Positions 34,438-48,200 of a stretch of 64,000 bases of DNA are shown here, piece after piece. Below the pieces are notes generated by a model. The model saw only the letters and a list, made by a program, of their open reading frames with translations, was not told where the DNA came from and ran no database searches. Numbering within the stretch: the stretch's first letter is position 1; the number at the start of each line of letters is the position of its first letter. The stretch covers positions 169,267,144-169,331,143 of the forward strand of contig CM051461.1 of the NCBI GenBank assembly GCA_028095005.1. The letters run 5' to 3'. A program made the position numbers and the translations under genes. This DNA is from Rhynchospora pubera. Taxonomy: Eukaryota; Streptophyta; Magnoliopsida; Poales; Cyperaceae.

Positions 34438-35377
34438 CCCCTGCGTAAATGTTGTGATCCACTCGTTTGTTGATTTATGCAAGCCAAAGGTCCATCTAGC
34501 CATACCTAAACTCCCTAACCCTTCGTTGTCGCCTATTGGGTACGGTATTTGGAATGAGATTTAGTGTTAACCTTCATCGAATGCATTGCACCCCAATTTT
34601 CGTTGTCGGTGGACTTATTCGAGCTTACAATTGGTTTTCTGCGAGATATCTAACTTAGACTTTCGTCTAACTAGAAGTATTTACTTTTGGTTACTAACCG
34701 GTCGACTTTCGCCATTGACCTACCTCGAAATACTCGTGCCAGGTTCAGTTATTACAATGGGTTGAAGTCCCAACTATTGTGGCCGTACAAGAGTCAAGCA
34801 ACACAAGTAATAATCAACATTAAACACAAGCAAATCAATAAAATTCTCAAAAGTAATAACTTTGTCTATCAACAAAACGAACGAGTAGATCCAACAACCC
34901 AAACTTTAGGCTACATCATTCCCTAAAGCAACAAGTTCTTAGCCTAATTAACATGCTAATACAAACCATGCAATTAAAAGTAGATAAATCCAAACAAGCC
35001 ATAAATCCAGAATTTAGAAAAAAGTATTAGAGTTACAACAAATAAACCCAAGTTCAAGTGATAAACCACTGCCGTCGCACTAGAAACCAACTTGGAACCC
35101 TCGAAATTTGATGTAGCAGCAAGGAATTAGCTCCAATTCGTGTCTCCCCCTGTCTAAATCGCCCAAGAAGATAGAAAACCAAATCTGGATCTGCTGGAGA
35201 GAGAAAGTGGAATACGGAACGAAAGATGGCCTTCTCCCAAGATGGAAGGCGCCTATATGGCTCCTCTCTGGCTCTTGGAAAGCTTGGCACGCGTTTCCCT
35301 TAATCTATGCCGAAATTGAAGCCTTTCATAAAGAGAAAATGCTCCAGAATTGCAGCTGAACACCTTCCCTGAATAGA

Positions 35378-35477
35378 AATTCGGACCGAATTCAGGGGAA
35401 TTCGGACCGAATTGGACCTGCTGGAGTGGGGTCGCATAAGAATTCGGTCCGAATTAGGAGAAAATTCGGACCAAATT
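35378..35477. repeat. Two palindrome pairs AATTCGGNCCGAATT
   Basis: Copies lie at 35378-35392, 35399-35413, 35441-35455 and 35463-35477. Spacing within pairs is 21 and 22 bp. The first two are perfect 15-base palindromes with CGGACCG. They lie about 120-220 bp upstream of the TATA-like box on the minus strand. Confidence 0.88.
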
Positions 35478-35690
35478 GCTGGGGCTGGCTGAGGTGTGCA
35501 CTACATCGTCGGGTCGACTCGGGGTCTGATCCTTGAGTTCTGTTTTCCTTGAGTTCCTGTAAATCAAAACAAAGTGCAAACGACAGTGCCAAATCTGGCA
35601 AAGAAAAGCGACAACAACATAAAATCAAAGTTTTAGTCACAATTTCGATGTAAAGTCTAGTCAAAATATCAATATAAATAAGAGATATCA

Positions 35691-36236
35691 GGGGACGTCA
35701 TGGTTAACCTACGGATGTCGGGGTGTAAATCGGATCTACTAGAGAGAGGTTATTTTTTATGGACCCAATCGGATTGAACGTTGGGGCGAAGTTTGTGGAT
35801 GTACATGAGATGTTTTACAAACCAATAGTCATATGGTTGATACGATTGGTTGGAGAACCAATCCTATCTAGTTGTTTGGTGTCATGCCGATGTTGGCCCC
35901 ATCTCGACGAAAATGGGGATCTTGGATAATTGACTACATTTGGGACGTTACATAAATGTTGTAGAAGTTTTATTTGTTAAAGTAAAACATTGCATAAACT
36001 AAATGACCTCTAATTTGAAATTGTTAAAGGATATGGTGTTACCTTACGCACACTTGTTAGTGCAAAAGATGATTAGTTAAGTATTCAAAAATACTTCAAC
36101 AACGTATGAGTTGAGACTTTGAGAACTTCATTTGTGACCGTGTGTAGCATGAGATTTTTCATTTGTCGTTTATGGGAGGCACTTGAAAGGTTGTCCGAAG
36201 TACCATGATAATAAGAATGGAAATGTTGCAATCATG
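35691..36236 (+). other. Unassigned stretch before the satellite
   Basis: I saw no coding frame and no element ends. A small inverted repeat GATTGGTTGGAGAACCAATC lies near 35844-35863. Confidence 0.4.
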
Positions 36237-39200
36237 TCACGAGTATTTATCAATCAAATAATGCAATTCAAAGTACCATTTGAGCATTTCAATCGTTTAT
36301 GAGCTCATTCTAAGTCATTTCATCACAATAATCTATATTTAAACTCATTATACTGTTTAAAATATGATTAAAAAAGATTAGATAATACATGGTAATTACT
36401 AATTACACATATAAAGTACAAAATAATGCAATTTCGAGTATCATTTAAGCATTTCAATTGTTTCTGATCAACATTTAAACTCTTTGTACTGTTTAGAATA
36501 TGATTCATATATTTTTTTAATTCATAAAGATTGGATTATACATGGTAATTAAGAATATATAATGCAAATATTTCAATTCTGAGTATCATTTGAGCATTTC
36601 AATCATTTCTAGGTTCATTCTAAGTCATTTCATCACAATAATGAACATTAAAAATTTTTATACAGTTTAGAATATGATTTATATCTCATTTATTCAAAAA
36701 GATTGGATTATACAAGATATTTATGCGTATCATTTGAGCATTTCAATTGTTTCTGGATTCATTCTAAATCATTTAAACACAATAATCATTTCAATGGTTT
36801 CTGAATTTATTCTAATTCATTTCTTCACAATAATCAACATTTAAACTCTTTGTACTGTTAAAAATATGATTCATATCTTTTTAATTCAGAAATATTGGAT
36901 TGTACATGGTAATTACGCATATATAATGCAAATATTGCAATTCTGAATATCATTTGAGCATTTCAATCATTTCTAGGTTCATTCTAAGTCATTTCAACAT
37001 AATAATGAACATTTGAAATTTTTATACAGTTTAGAATATGATTCATATCTCACTTATTCAAAAATATTGGATTATACGAGATATTTATGCGTATAAAGTG
37101 CAAATACCACAATTCTGAGTATCATTTGAGCATTTCAATCGTTTCTAGATTCATTCTATGTCAATTTCATCACAACAATCAATATTTAAACTCTTTATAC
37201 TAATTACAATATGATTCATATCTTATTAATTCAATAAGATTGGATTATACAGGGTAATTATGCTTATAAAGTGCTAATAATGCAATTCTGAAAATCAGTT
37301 GAGCATTTCTATCATTTCTAGATTCATTTTAAGTCATTGCATCACAAATAAAATACATTTAAACTCTTTATACTGTCTAAAATATGATTCATATCTTATG
37401 TATTCTTAAAAAATGTATTATACCAGGTTATTACGCATATAATGTGTAAATAATGCAATTCTGAGTATCATTTGAGCATTTCAATCGTTTCTGGATTCGT
37501 TCTAAGTTATTTAATCACAATAATCAACATTTAAACTCTTTATACTATTTAGAATATGATTCATATCTTATTAATTTAATAAGATTGGATTATACAGGGT
37601 AATTATGCTTATAAAGTGTAAAAAATGCAATTCTGAGTATCATTTGAGCATTTCAATCGTTTCTAGATTCAGTCTAAGTCATTGCATCACAAATAATCTA
37701 CATTTAAACTCTTTATACTGTCTAAAATATGATTCATATCTTATGTATTCGTACAGAATGTATTATACCAGGTTATTACGCTTATAATGTGTAAATAATG
37801 CAATTCTGAGTATCATTTGAGCATTTCAATCGTTTCTGGATTTGTTCTAAGACATTTCATCGTAATAATCAGCATTTAAACTCTTTTTACTGTTTAGAAT
37901 CTGATTCACATCTTTTTTTAATTAAGAAAGATTGGATTATATAAGATATTTATGCGTATAAAGTGCAAATACCACAATTATGAGTATCATTTGAGCATTT
38001 CAATCGTTTATGGATTCATTCTAAGTCATTTCATCACAATAATCAACATTTAAACTCTTTCTACTGTTTAGAATATGATTCACATCTTTTTTAATTCAGA
38101 AAGATTGGATTATACAAGATATTTTTGCGTATAAAGTGCAAATACTACAATTCTGAATATCATTTGAGCATTTCAATCATTTATGGATTCATTCTAAGAA
38201 GCCATTTCATCACAATAATCAACATTTAAACTCTTTGTACTGTTTAGAATATGATTCATATCTTTTTTAACTCAGAAAGATTGGATTATACATGGTAATT
38301 ACGCATATATAATGCAAATATTGCAATTCTGAATATCATTTGAGCATTTCAATCATTTCTGGGTTCATTCTAACTAATTCATCGCAGTAATTAATATTTA
38401 AAATTTTTATACAGTTTAGATTATGATTCATATCTCATTTATTCAAAAATATTGGATTATACGAGATATTTATACGTATAAAGTGCAAATACCACAATTC
38501 TGAGTATCATTTGAGCATTTCAATCATTTCTAGATTCATTCTATGTCAATTTCATCACAACAATCAATATTTAAACTCTTTATACTAATTACAATATGAT
38601 TCATATCTTATTAATTCAATAAGATTGGATTATACAGGGTAATTATGCTTATAAAGTGCTAATAATGCAATTCTGAAAATCAGTTGAGCATTTCTATCGT
38701 TTCTAGATTCATTCTAAGTCATTGCATCACAAATAAACTCTTTATACTGTCTAAAATATGATTCATATCTTATGTATTCTAAAAGAATGTATTATACCAG
38801 GTTATTACGCATATAATGTGTAAATAATGCAATTCTGAGTATCATTTGAGCATTTCAATCGTTTCTGGATTCGTTCTAAGTTATTTACTCACAATAATCA
38901 ACATTTAAACTCTTTATACTATTTAGAATATGATTCATATCTTATTAATTTAATAAGATTGGATTATACAGGGTAATTATGCTTATAAAGTGCTAATAAT
39001 GCAATTCTGAGAATCAGTCGAGCATTTCAATCGTTTATGGATTCATTCTAAGTCATTTCATCACAATAATCTACATTTAAATTTTTTATACGAACTTGAA
39101 TATGATTTATATCTTATTAATTCAAAATGATTGGATTATACAAGGTAATTATGTATATAATGTAAAAATAATGTAATTCTGAGTATCATTTGAGCATTTC

Positions 39201-42200
39201 AATCGTTTCATTCTTTATTCTATGTCAATTTCATTATAATAATCAACATTTAAACTCTTTCTAATATTTAGAATATGATTCATATCTTATTAATTCCGAA
39301 AGATTGGATTATACATGGCAATTATGCTTATAAATTGTTAATAATGCAATTTTGAGTATCAGTTGAGCATTTCAATCATTTCTAGATTCATTTTAATCCA
39401 TTATATCACAAATAATCTACATTTAAACTCTTTATACTGTCTAAAATATGATTCCTATCTTATGTATTCGTAAAGAATGTATTATACCAGGTTATTACGC
39501 ATATAATTTGTAAATAATGCAATTCTGAGTATCATTTGAGCATTTCAATCGTTTCTGGATTCGTTCTAAGTCATTTCATCACAATAATCAGCATTTAAAC
39601 TCTTTTTACTGTTTAGAATATGATTCACATCTTTTTTAATTCAGAAAGATTGGATTATACAAGATATTTATGCGTATAAAGTGCAAATACCACAATTATG
39701 AGTATCATTTGAGCATTTCAATCGTTTATGGATTCATTCTAAGTCATTTCATCACAATAATCAACGTTGAAACTCTTTTTACAGTTTAGAATATTATTTA
39801 CATCTTTTTTTAATTCAGAAAGATTGGATTGTACAAGATATTTTTGCGTATAAAGTGCAAATACTACAATTCTGAATATCATTTGAGCATTTCAATCATT
39901 TATGGATTCATTCTAATCCATTTCATCACAATAATCAACATTAAAACTCTTTGTACTGTTTAGAATATGATTCATATCTCTTTTAACTCAGAAAGATTGG
40001 ATTATACATGGTAATTACGCATATATAATGCAAATATTGCAATTCTGAATATCATTTGAGCATTTCAATCATTTCTGGGTTCATTCTAAGGCATTTCATC
40101 ACAATAATCAACATTTAAACTCTTTGTACTGTTTAGAATATGATTCATATCTTTTTTAATGCAAATATTGCAATTCTAAATATCATTTGAGCATTTCAAT
40201 CGTTTCTAGGTTCATTTCAGTCTTTACATCACAATAATCAACATTTGAACTCTTTGTTTTGTTTAGAATATGATTCATATCTTATTAATTCATAAATATT
40301 GGATTATACATGGTAATTATCCATATAAAGTGCAAATTATGCATTCCCGAGTATCAGTTAAGAATTTCAAACATTTTTGTATTCATTCTAAGTTATTGCG
40401 CCACAATAATTTACATTTAAACTATATATACTGTCTAGAATACAATTTTTATCTTTTTTATTCAAAGAGATTGAACTATTCATGGTAATTACGCATATAC
40501 AGTGTAAATAATGCAATTCTGAGTATCATTTGTGCATTTCAATCCTTTCTAGATTCAGTCTAAGTCATTGCATCAGAAATAATCTACATTTAAACTTTTT
40601 ATGCTGTCTAAAATATGATTCATATCTTATGTATTTGTAAAGAATGTATTATACCAGGTTATTAAGCATATAATGTGTAAATAATGCAATTTTGAGTATC
40701 ATTTGAGAATTTCAATCGTTTCTGGATTCGTTCTAAGTCATTTCATCACAATAATCAGCATTTAAACTCTTTTTACTGTTTAGAAAATGATTCACATCTT
40801 TTTTAATTCAGAAAGAATGGATTATACAAGATATTTATGCGTATAAAGTGCAAATACCACAATTATGAGTATCATTTTAGCATTTCAATCGTTTATGGAT
40901 TCATTCTAAGTCATTTTATCACAATAATCAACATTTAAACTCTTTTTACTGTTTAGAATATGATTCACTTCTTTTTTAATTCAGAAAGATTGGATTATAC
41001 AAGATATTTTTACGTATAAAGTGCAAATACTACAATTCTGAATATCATTTGAGCATTTCAATCATTTATGGATTCATTCTAAGCCATTTCATCACAATAA
41101 TCAACATTTAAACTCTTTGTACTGTTTAGAATATGATTCATATCTTTTTTAATTCAGAAAGATTGGATTATACATGGTAATTACGCATATATAATGCAAA
41201 TATTGCAATTCTGAATATCATTTGAGCATTTCAATCATTTCTGGGTTCATTCTAACTCATTCATCACAGTAATGAACATTTAAAATTTTTATACAGTTTA
41301 GAATATGATTCATATCTCATTTATTCAAAAAGATTGGATTATACAAGATATTTATGCGTATAAAGTGTAAATACAACAATTCTGAGTATCATTTGAGAAT
41401 TTCAATAGTTTATGGATTCATTCTAAGTCATTTTATCACAATAATCTACATTTAAATTCTTTATACTGTCTTGAATATGATTCATATCTTATTAAGTCAA
41501 AAAGATTGGATTATACATGGTAATTATGCATATAATGTACAAATAATGCAATTCTGAATATCATTCAGCATTTCAATCGTTTCTGGATTCATTCTAAATC
41601 CTTTCAACACAATAATCAATACTTATACTCTTTATACTTAGATTATGATTCATTTCTTGTTTATTCAAAAAGATTGGATTATACTTGGTAATTACTCGTA
41701 TAAAGTGTACATATTGTAATTCTGAGTATCATTTGAGAATTCCAGTCGTTTCTAGGTTCATTTAAGTCTTTACATCACAATAATCAACATTGAACTCTTT
41801 GTTTAGTTTAGAATATGATTCATATCTTATTAATTCATAAATATTGGATTATACATGGTAATTATCCATATAAAGTGCAAATTATACATTCCTGAGTATC
41901 AGTTGAGAATTTCAATCATTTCTGTATTCATTCTAAGTTATTGCGCCACAATAATCTACATTTAAACTCTTTATACTGTCTAGAATACAATTTTTATCTT
42001 TTTTAGTCAAAGAGATTGGATTATACATGGTAATTACGCATATAAAGTGTAAATAATGCAATTCTGAGTATCATTTGAGTATTTCAATCGTGTCTCGATT
42101 CATTCTAAGTAATTGCATCACAAATAATCTACATTTAAACTCTTTATTCTGTCTAGAATATGATTAATATCTTATTTATTCAAAATAATGTATTATACCA

Positions 42201-45200
42201 GGTTATTACGCATATAATGTGTAAATAATGCAATTCTGAGTATCATTTGAGCATTTCAATGGTTTCTGAATTTGTTCTAATTCATTTCTTCACAATAACC
42301 AACATTTAAACTCTTTGTACTGTTAAAAATATGATCCATATCTTTTTTAATTCAGAAATATTGGATTGTACATGGTAATTACGCATATATAATGCAAATA
42401 TTGCAATTCTGAATATCATTTGAGCATTTCAATAAATTCTGGGTTCATTCCAAGTCATTTTATCATAATAATGAACATTTAAAATTTTTACATAGTTTAG
42501 AATATGATTCATATCTCATTTATTCAAAAATATTGGATTATACGACATATTTATGCGTATAAAGTGCAAATACCACAATTCTGAGTAGCATTTGAGCATT
42601 TCAATTGTTTCTAGATTCATTCTATGTCAATTTCATCACAACAATCAATATTTAAACTTGTTATAATAATTAGAATATGATTCATATCTTATTAATTCAA
42701 TAAGATTGGATTATACAGGGTAATTATGCTTATAAAGTGCTAACAATGCAATTCTGAAAATCAGTTGAGCATTTCTATCGTTTGTAGATTCATTCTAAGT
42801 CATTGCATCACAAATAAACTACATTTAAACTCTTTATACTGTCTAAATATGATTCATATCTTATGTATTCGTAATGACTGTATTATACCAGGTTATTATG
42901 CATATTATGTGTAAATAATGCAATTCTGAGTATCATTTGAGCATTTCAATCGTTTCTGGATTAGTTCTAAGTTATTTAATCACAATAATCAACATTTAAA
43001 CTCTTTATACTATTTAGAATATGATTCATATCTTATTAATTTAATAAGATAGGATTATACAGGGTAATTATGCTTATAAATTGCTAATAATGCAATTCTG
43101 AAAATCAGTTGAGCATTTCAATCGTTTATGGATTCATTCTAAGTCATTTCATCACAATAATCTACATTTAAATTTTTTATACTAACTTGAATATGATTTA
43201 TATCTTATTAATTCAAAATGTTTGGATTATACAAGGTAATTATGTATATAATGTACAAATAATGTAATTCTGAGTATCATTTGAGCATTTCAATCGTTTC
43301 ATTCTCTATTCTATGTCAATTTCATCACAATAATCAACATTTAAATTCTTTCTACTATTTAGAATATGATTCATATCTTATTAATTCGGAAAGATTGGAT
43401 TATACATGGTAATTATGCTTATAAAGTGCTAATAATGCAATTCTGAGTATCAGTTGAGCATTTCAATCATTTCTTGATTCATTTTAAGCCATTACATCAC
43501 AAATAATCAACATTTAAACTCTTTATACTGTCTAAAATATGATTCATATCTTCTGTATTTGTAAAGAATGTATTATAGCAGGTTATTACGCATATAATGT
43601 GTAAATAATGCAATTCTGAGTATCATTTGAGCATTTCAATCGTTTCTGGATTCGTTCTAAGTCATTTCATCACAATAATCAGCATTTAAACTCTTTTACT
43701 GTTTAGAATATGATTCACATCTTTTTTTAATTCAGAAAGATTGGATTATACAAGATATTTATGCGTATAAAGTGCAAATACCACAATTATGAGTATCATT
43801 TGAGCATTTCAATCGTTTATGGATTAATTCTAAGTCATTTCATCGCAATAATCAACATTTAAACTCTTTTTACTGTTTAGAATATGATTCACATCTTTTT
43901 AATTCAGAAAGATTGGATTATACAAGATATTTTTACGTATAAAGTGCAAATGCTACAATTCTGAATATCATTTGAGCATTTCAATCATTTATGGATTCAT
44001 TCTAAGCCATTTCATTACAATAATCAACATTTAAACTCTTTGTACTGTTTAGAATATGATTCATATCTTTTTTATTTCAGAAAGATTGGATTATACATGG
44101 TAATTACGCATATATAATGCAAATATTGCAATTCTGAATATCATTTGAGCATTTCAATCATTTCTGGGTTCATTCTAACTAATTCATCACAGTAATGAAC
44201 ATTTAAAATTTTTATACAGTTTAGAATATGATTCATATCTCATTTATTCAAAAAGATTGGATTATATGTGATATTTATGCGTATAAAGTGCAAATACCAC
44301 AATTCTGAGTATCATTTGAGCATTTCAATTGTTTTAGATTCATTCTATGTCAATTTCATCACAACAATAAATATTTAAACTCTTTATACTAATTAGAATA
44401 TGATTCATATCTTATTAATTCAATAAGATTGGATTATACATGGTAATTATGCATATAATTTACAAATAATGCAATTCTGAATATCATTTCAGCATATCAA
44501 TCGTTTCTGGATTCATTCTAAATCCTTTCAACATAATAATCAATACTTATACTCTTTATACTTAGATTATGATTCATTTCTTGTTTATTCAAAAAGATTG
44601 GATTATATATGGTAATTACTTGTATAAAGTGTACATATTGAAATTCTGCGTATCATTTGAGAATTCCAGTCGTTTCTAGGTTCATTTAAGTCTTTACATC
44701 ACAATAATCAACATTTGAACTCTTTGTTTTGTTTAGAATATGATTCATATTTTATTAATTCATAAATATTGGATTATACATGTTAATTATCTATATAAAG
44801 TGCAAATTATGCATTCCTGAGTATCAGTTGAGAATTTCAATATTTTCTGTATTCATTCTAAGTTATTGCGCCACAATAATCAACATTTAAACTATTTATA
44901 CTGTCTAGAATACAATTTTTATCTTTTCTATCCAAAGAGATTGGATTATACATGGTAATTACGCATATAAAGTGTAAATAATGCAATTCTGAGTATCATT
45001 TGAGCATTTCAATCGTTTCTAGATTCAGTCTAAGCCATTGCATCACAAATAATCTACATTTAAACTCTTTATGCTGTCTAGAATATGATTAATATCTTAT
45101 TTATTAAAAAAATAATGTATTATACCAGGTTATTACGCATATAATGTGTAAATAATGCAATTCTGAATATCATTTGAGCATTTCAATGGTTTCTGAATTT

Positions 45201-48200
45201 GTTCTAATTCATTTCTTCACAATAATCAACATTAAATTTTTTGTACTGTTAAAAATATGATCCATATCATTTTTAATTCAGAAATATTGGATTGTACATG
45301 GTAATTACGCATATATAATGCAAATATTGCAATTCTGAATATCATTTGAGCATTTCAATCATTTCTGGGTTTATTCTAAGTCATTTCATCATAATAATGA
45401 ACATTTAAAATTTTTATACATTTTAGAATATGATTCATATCTCATTTATTCAAAAAAATTGGATTATACGACATATTTATGCGTATAAAGTGCAAATGCC
45501 ACAATTCTGAGATTCACTTGAGCATTTCAATCGTTTCTAGATTCATTCTATGTCAATTTCATGACAACAATCAATATTTAAACTCTTTATAATAATTAGA
45601 ATATGATTCATATCTTATTAATTCAATAAGATTGGATTATACAGGGTAATTATGCTTATAAAGTGCTAATAATGCAATTCTGAAAATCAGTTGAGCATTT
45701 CTATCGTTTCTAGATTCATTCTAAGTCATTGCATCACAAATAAACTCTATATACTGTCTAAAATATGATTCATATCTTATGTATTCTTAAAGAATGTATT
45801 ATACCAGGTTATAACGCATATAATGTGTAAATAATGCAATTCTCTGTATCATTTGAGCATTTCAATCGTTTCTTGATTCGTTCTAAGTTATTTACTCACA
45901 ATAATCAACATTTAAACTCTTTATACTATTTTGAATATGATTCATATCTTATTAATTTAATAAGATTGGATTATACAGGGTAATTATGCTTATAAAGTGC
46001 TAATAATGCAATTCTGAGAATCAGTTGAGCATCTCAATCGTTTATGGATTCATTCTAAGTCATTCATCAGAATAATCTACATTTAAATTTTTAATACTAA
46101 CTTGAATATGATTTATATCTTATTAATTCAAAATGATTGGATTATACAAGGTAATTATGTATATAACGTACAAATAATGTAATTCTGAGTATCATTTGAG
46201 CATTTCAATCGTTTCATTCTCTATTCTGTGTCAATTTCATCACAATAATCAACATTTAAACCCTTCCTACTATTTAGAATATGATTCATATCATATTAGT
46301 TCCGAAAGATTGGATTATACAAGGTAATTATACTTATAAAGTGCTAATAATGCAATTCTGAGTATCAGTTGAGCATTTCAATCATTTCTAGATTCAATTT
46401 AAGCCATTACATCACAAATAATCTACATTTAAACTCTTTATACTGTCTAAAATATGATTCATATCATATGTATTCGTAAAGAATGTATTATGCCAGGTTA
46501 TTACGCATATAATGTGTAAATAATGCAATTCTGAGTATCATTTGAGCATTTCAATCGTTTCTGCATTCGTTCTAAGTCATTTCATCACAATAATCAGCAT
46601 TCAAACTCTTTTTACTGTTGGGAATATGATTCACATCTTTTTTAATTCAGAAAAATTGGATTATATAAGATATTTATGCGTATAAAGTGCAAATACCACA
46701 ATTATGAGTATCATTTGAGCATTTCAATCGTTTATGGATTCATTCTAAGTCATTTCATCACAATAATCAACATTTAAACTCTTTTTACTGTTTAGAATAT
46801 GATTCACATCTTTTTTTAATTCAGAAAGATTGGATTATACAAGATATTTTTGCGTATAAAGTGCAAATACTACAATTCTGAATATCATTTGAGCATTTCA
46901 ATCATTTATGGATTCATTCTAAGACGCCATTTCATCACAATAATCAACATTTAAACTCTTTGTACTGTTTAGAATATGATTCATATCTTTTTTAACTCAG
47001 AAAGATTGGATTATACATGGTAATTACGCATATATAATGCAAATATTGCAATTCTGAATATCATTTGAGCATTTTAATCATTTCTGGGTTCATTCTAACT
47101 AATTCATCACAGTACTGAACATTTAAAATTTTTATTAAGTTTAAATTATGATTCATATCTCATTTATTCAAAAATATTGGATTATACGAGATATTTATGC
47201 GTATAAATTGCAAATACCACAATTCTGAGTATCATTTGAACATTTCAATCATTTCTAGATTCATTCTATGTCAATTTCATCACAACAATAAATATTTAAA
47301 CTCTTTATACTAATTAGAATATGATTCATATCTTATTAATTCAATAAGATTGGATTATACAGGGTAATTATGCTTATAAAGTGCTAATAATGCAATTCTG
47401 AAAATCAGTTGAGCATTTCTATCGTTTCTAGATTCATTCTAAGTCATTGCATCACAAATAAACTCTATATACTGTCTAAAATATGATTCATATCTTATGT
47501 ATTCTTAAAGAATGTATTATACCAGGTTATTACGCATATAATGTGTAAATAATGCAATTCTCTGTATCATTTGAGCATTTCAATCGTTTCTTGATTCGTT
47601 CTAAGTTATTTACTCACAATAATCAACATTTAAACTCTTTATACTATTTAGAATATGATTCATATCTTATTAATTTAATAAGATTGGATTATACAGGGTA
47701 ATTATGCTTATAAAGTGCTAATAATGCAATTCTGAGAATCAGTTGAGCATCTCAATCGTTTATGGATTCATTCTAAGTCATTCATCAGAATAATTTACAT
47801 TTAAATTTTTTATACTAACTTGAATATGATTTATATCTTATTAATTCAAAATGATTGGATTATACAAGGTAATTATGTATATAACGTACAAATAATGTAA
47901 TTCTGAGTATCATTTGAGCATTTCAATCGTTTCATTCTCTATTCTGTGTCAATTTCATCACAATAATCAACATTTAAACCCTTCCTACTATTTAGAATAT
48001 GATTCATATCATATTAGTTCCGAAAGATTGGATTATACAAGGTAATTATACTTATAAAGTGCTAATAATGCAATTCTGAGTATCAGTTGAGCATTTCAAT
48101 CATTTCTAGATTCAATTTAAGCCATTACATCACAAATAATCTACATTTAAACTCTTTATACTGTCTAAAATATGATTCATATCATATGTATTCGTAAAGA

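Larger units (their letters stand above)
34077..35690 (-). mobile_element. LTR of a third family (probable solo LTR)
   Basis: On the minus strand it starts TGATATCTC (35690) and ends TTTATATATCA (34077): 1614 bp with 6-bp terminal inverted repeats TGATAT/ATATCA. Near the 3' end the minus strand reads CTGTGGGATCGAC, like the CCCTGTGGATTCGACC of the solo LTRs. Flanks are GTGGC and GGGGA, not a clean duplication, and no primer site adjoins it. A TATA-like CCATATAGGC (minus) lies at 35251-35260. AATTCGGACCGAATT palindromes lie upstream of that box, and a second set lies at 34411-34437. Confidence 0.6.

Noticed and set aside
34072..35695. A target-site duplication round the third LTR
   Set aside because: The flanks GTGGC and GGGGA do not match, so I do not claim one; the LTR call rests on its ends and internal features.
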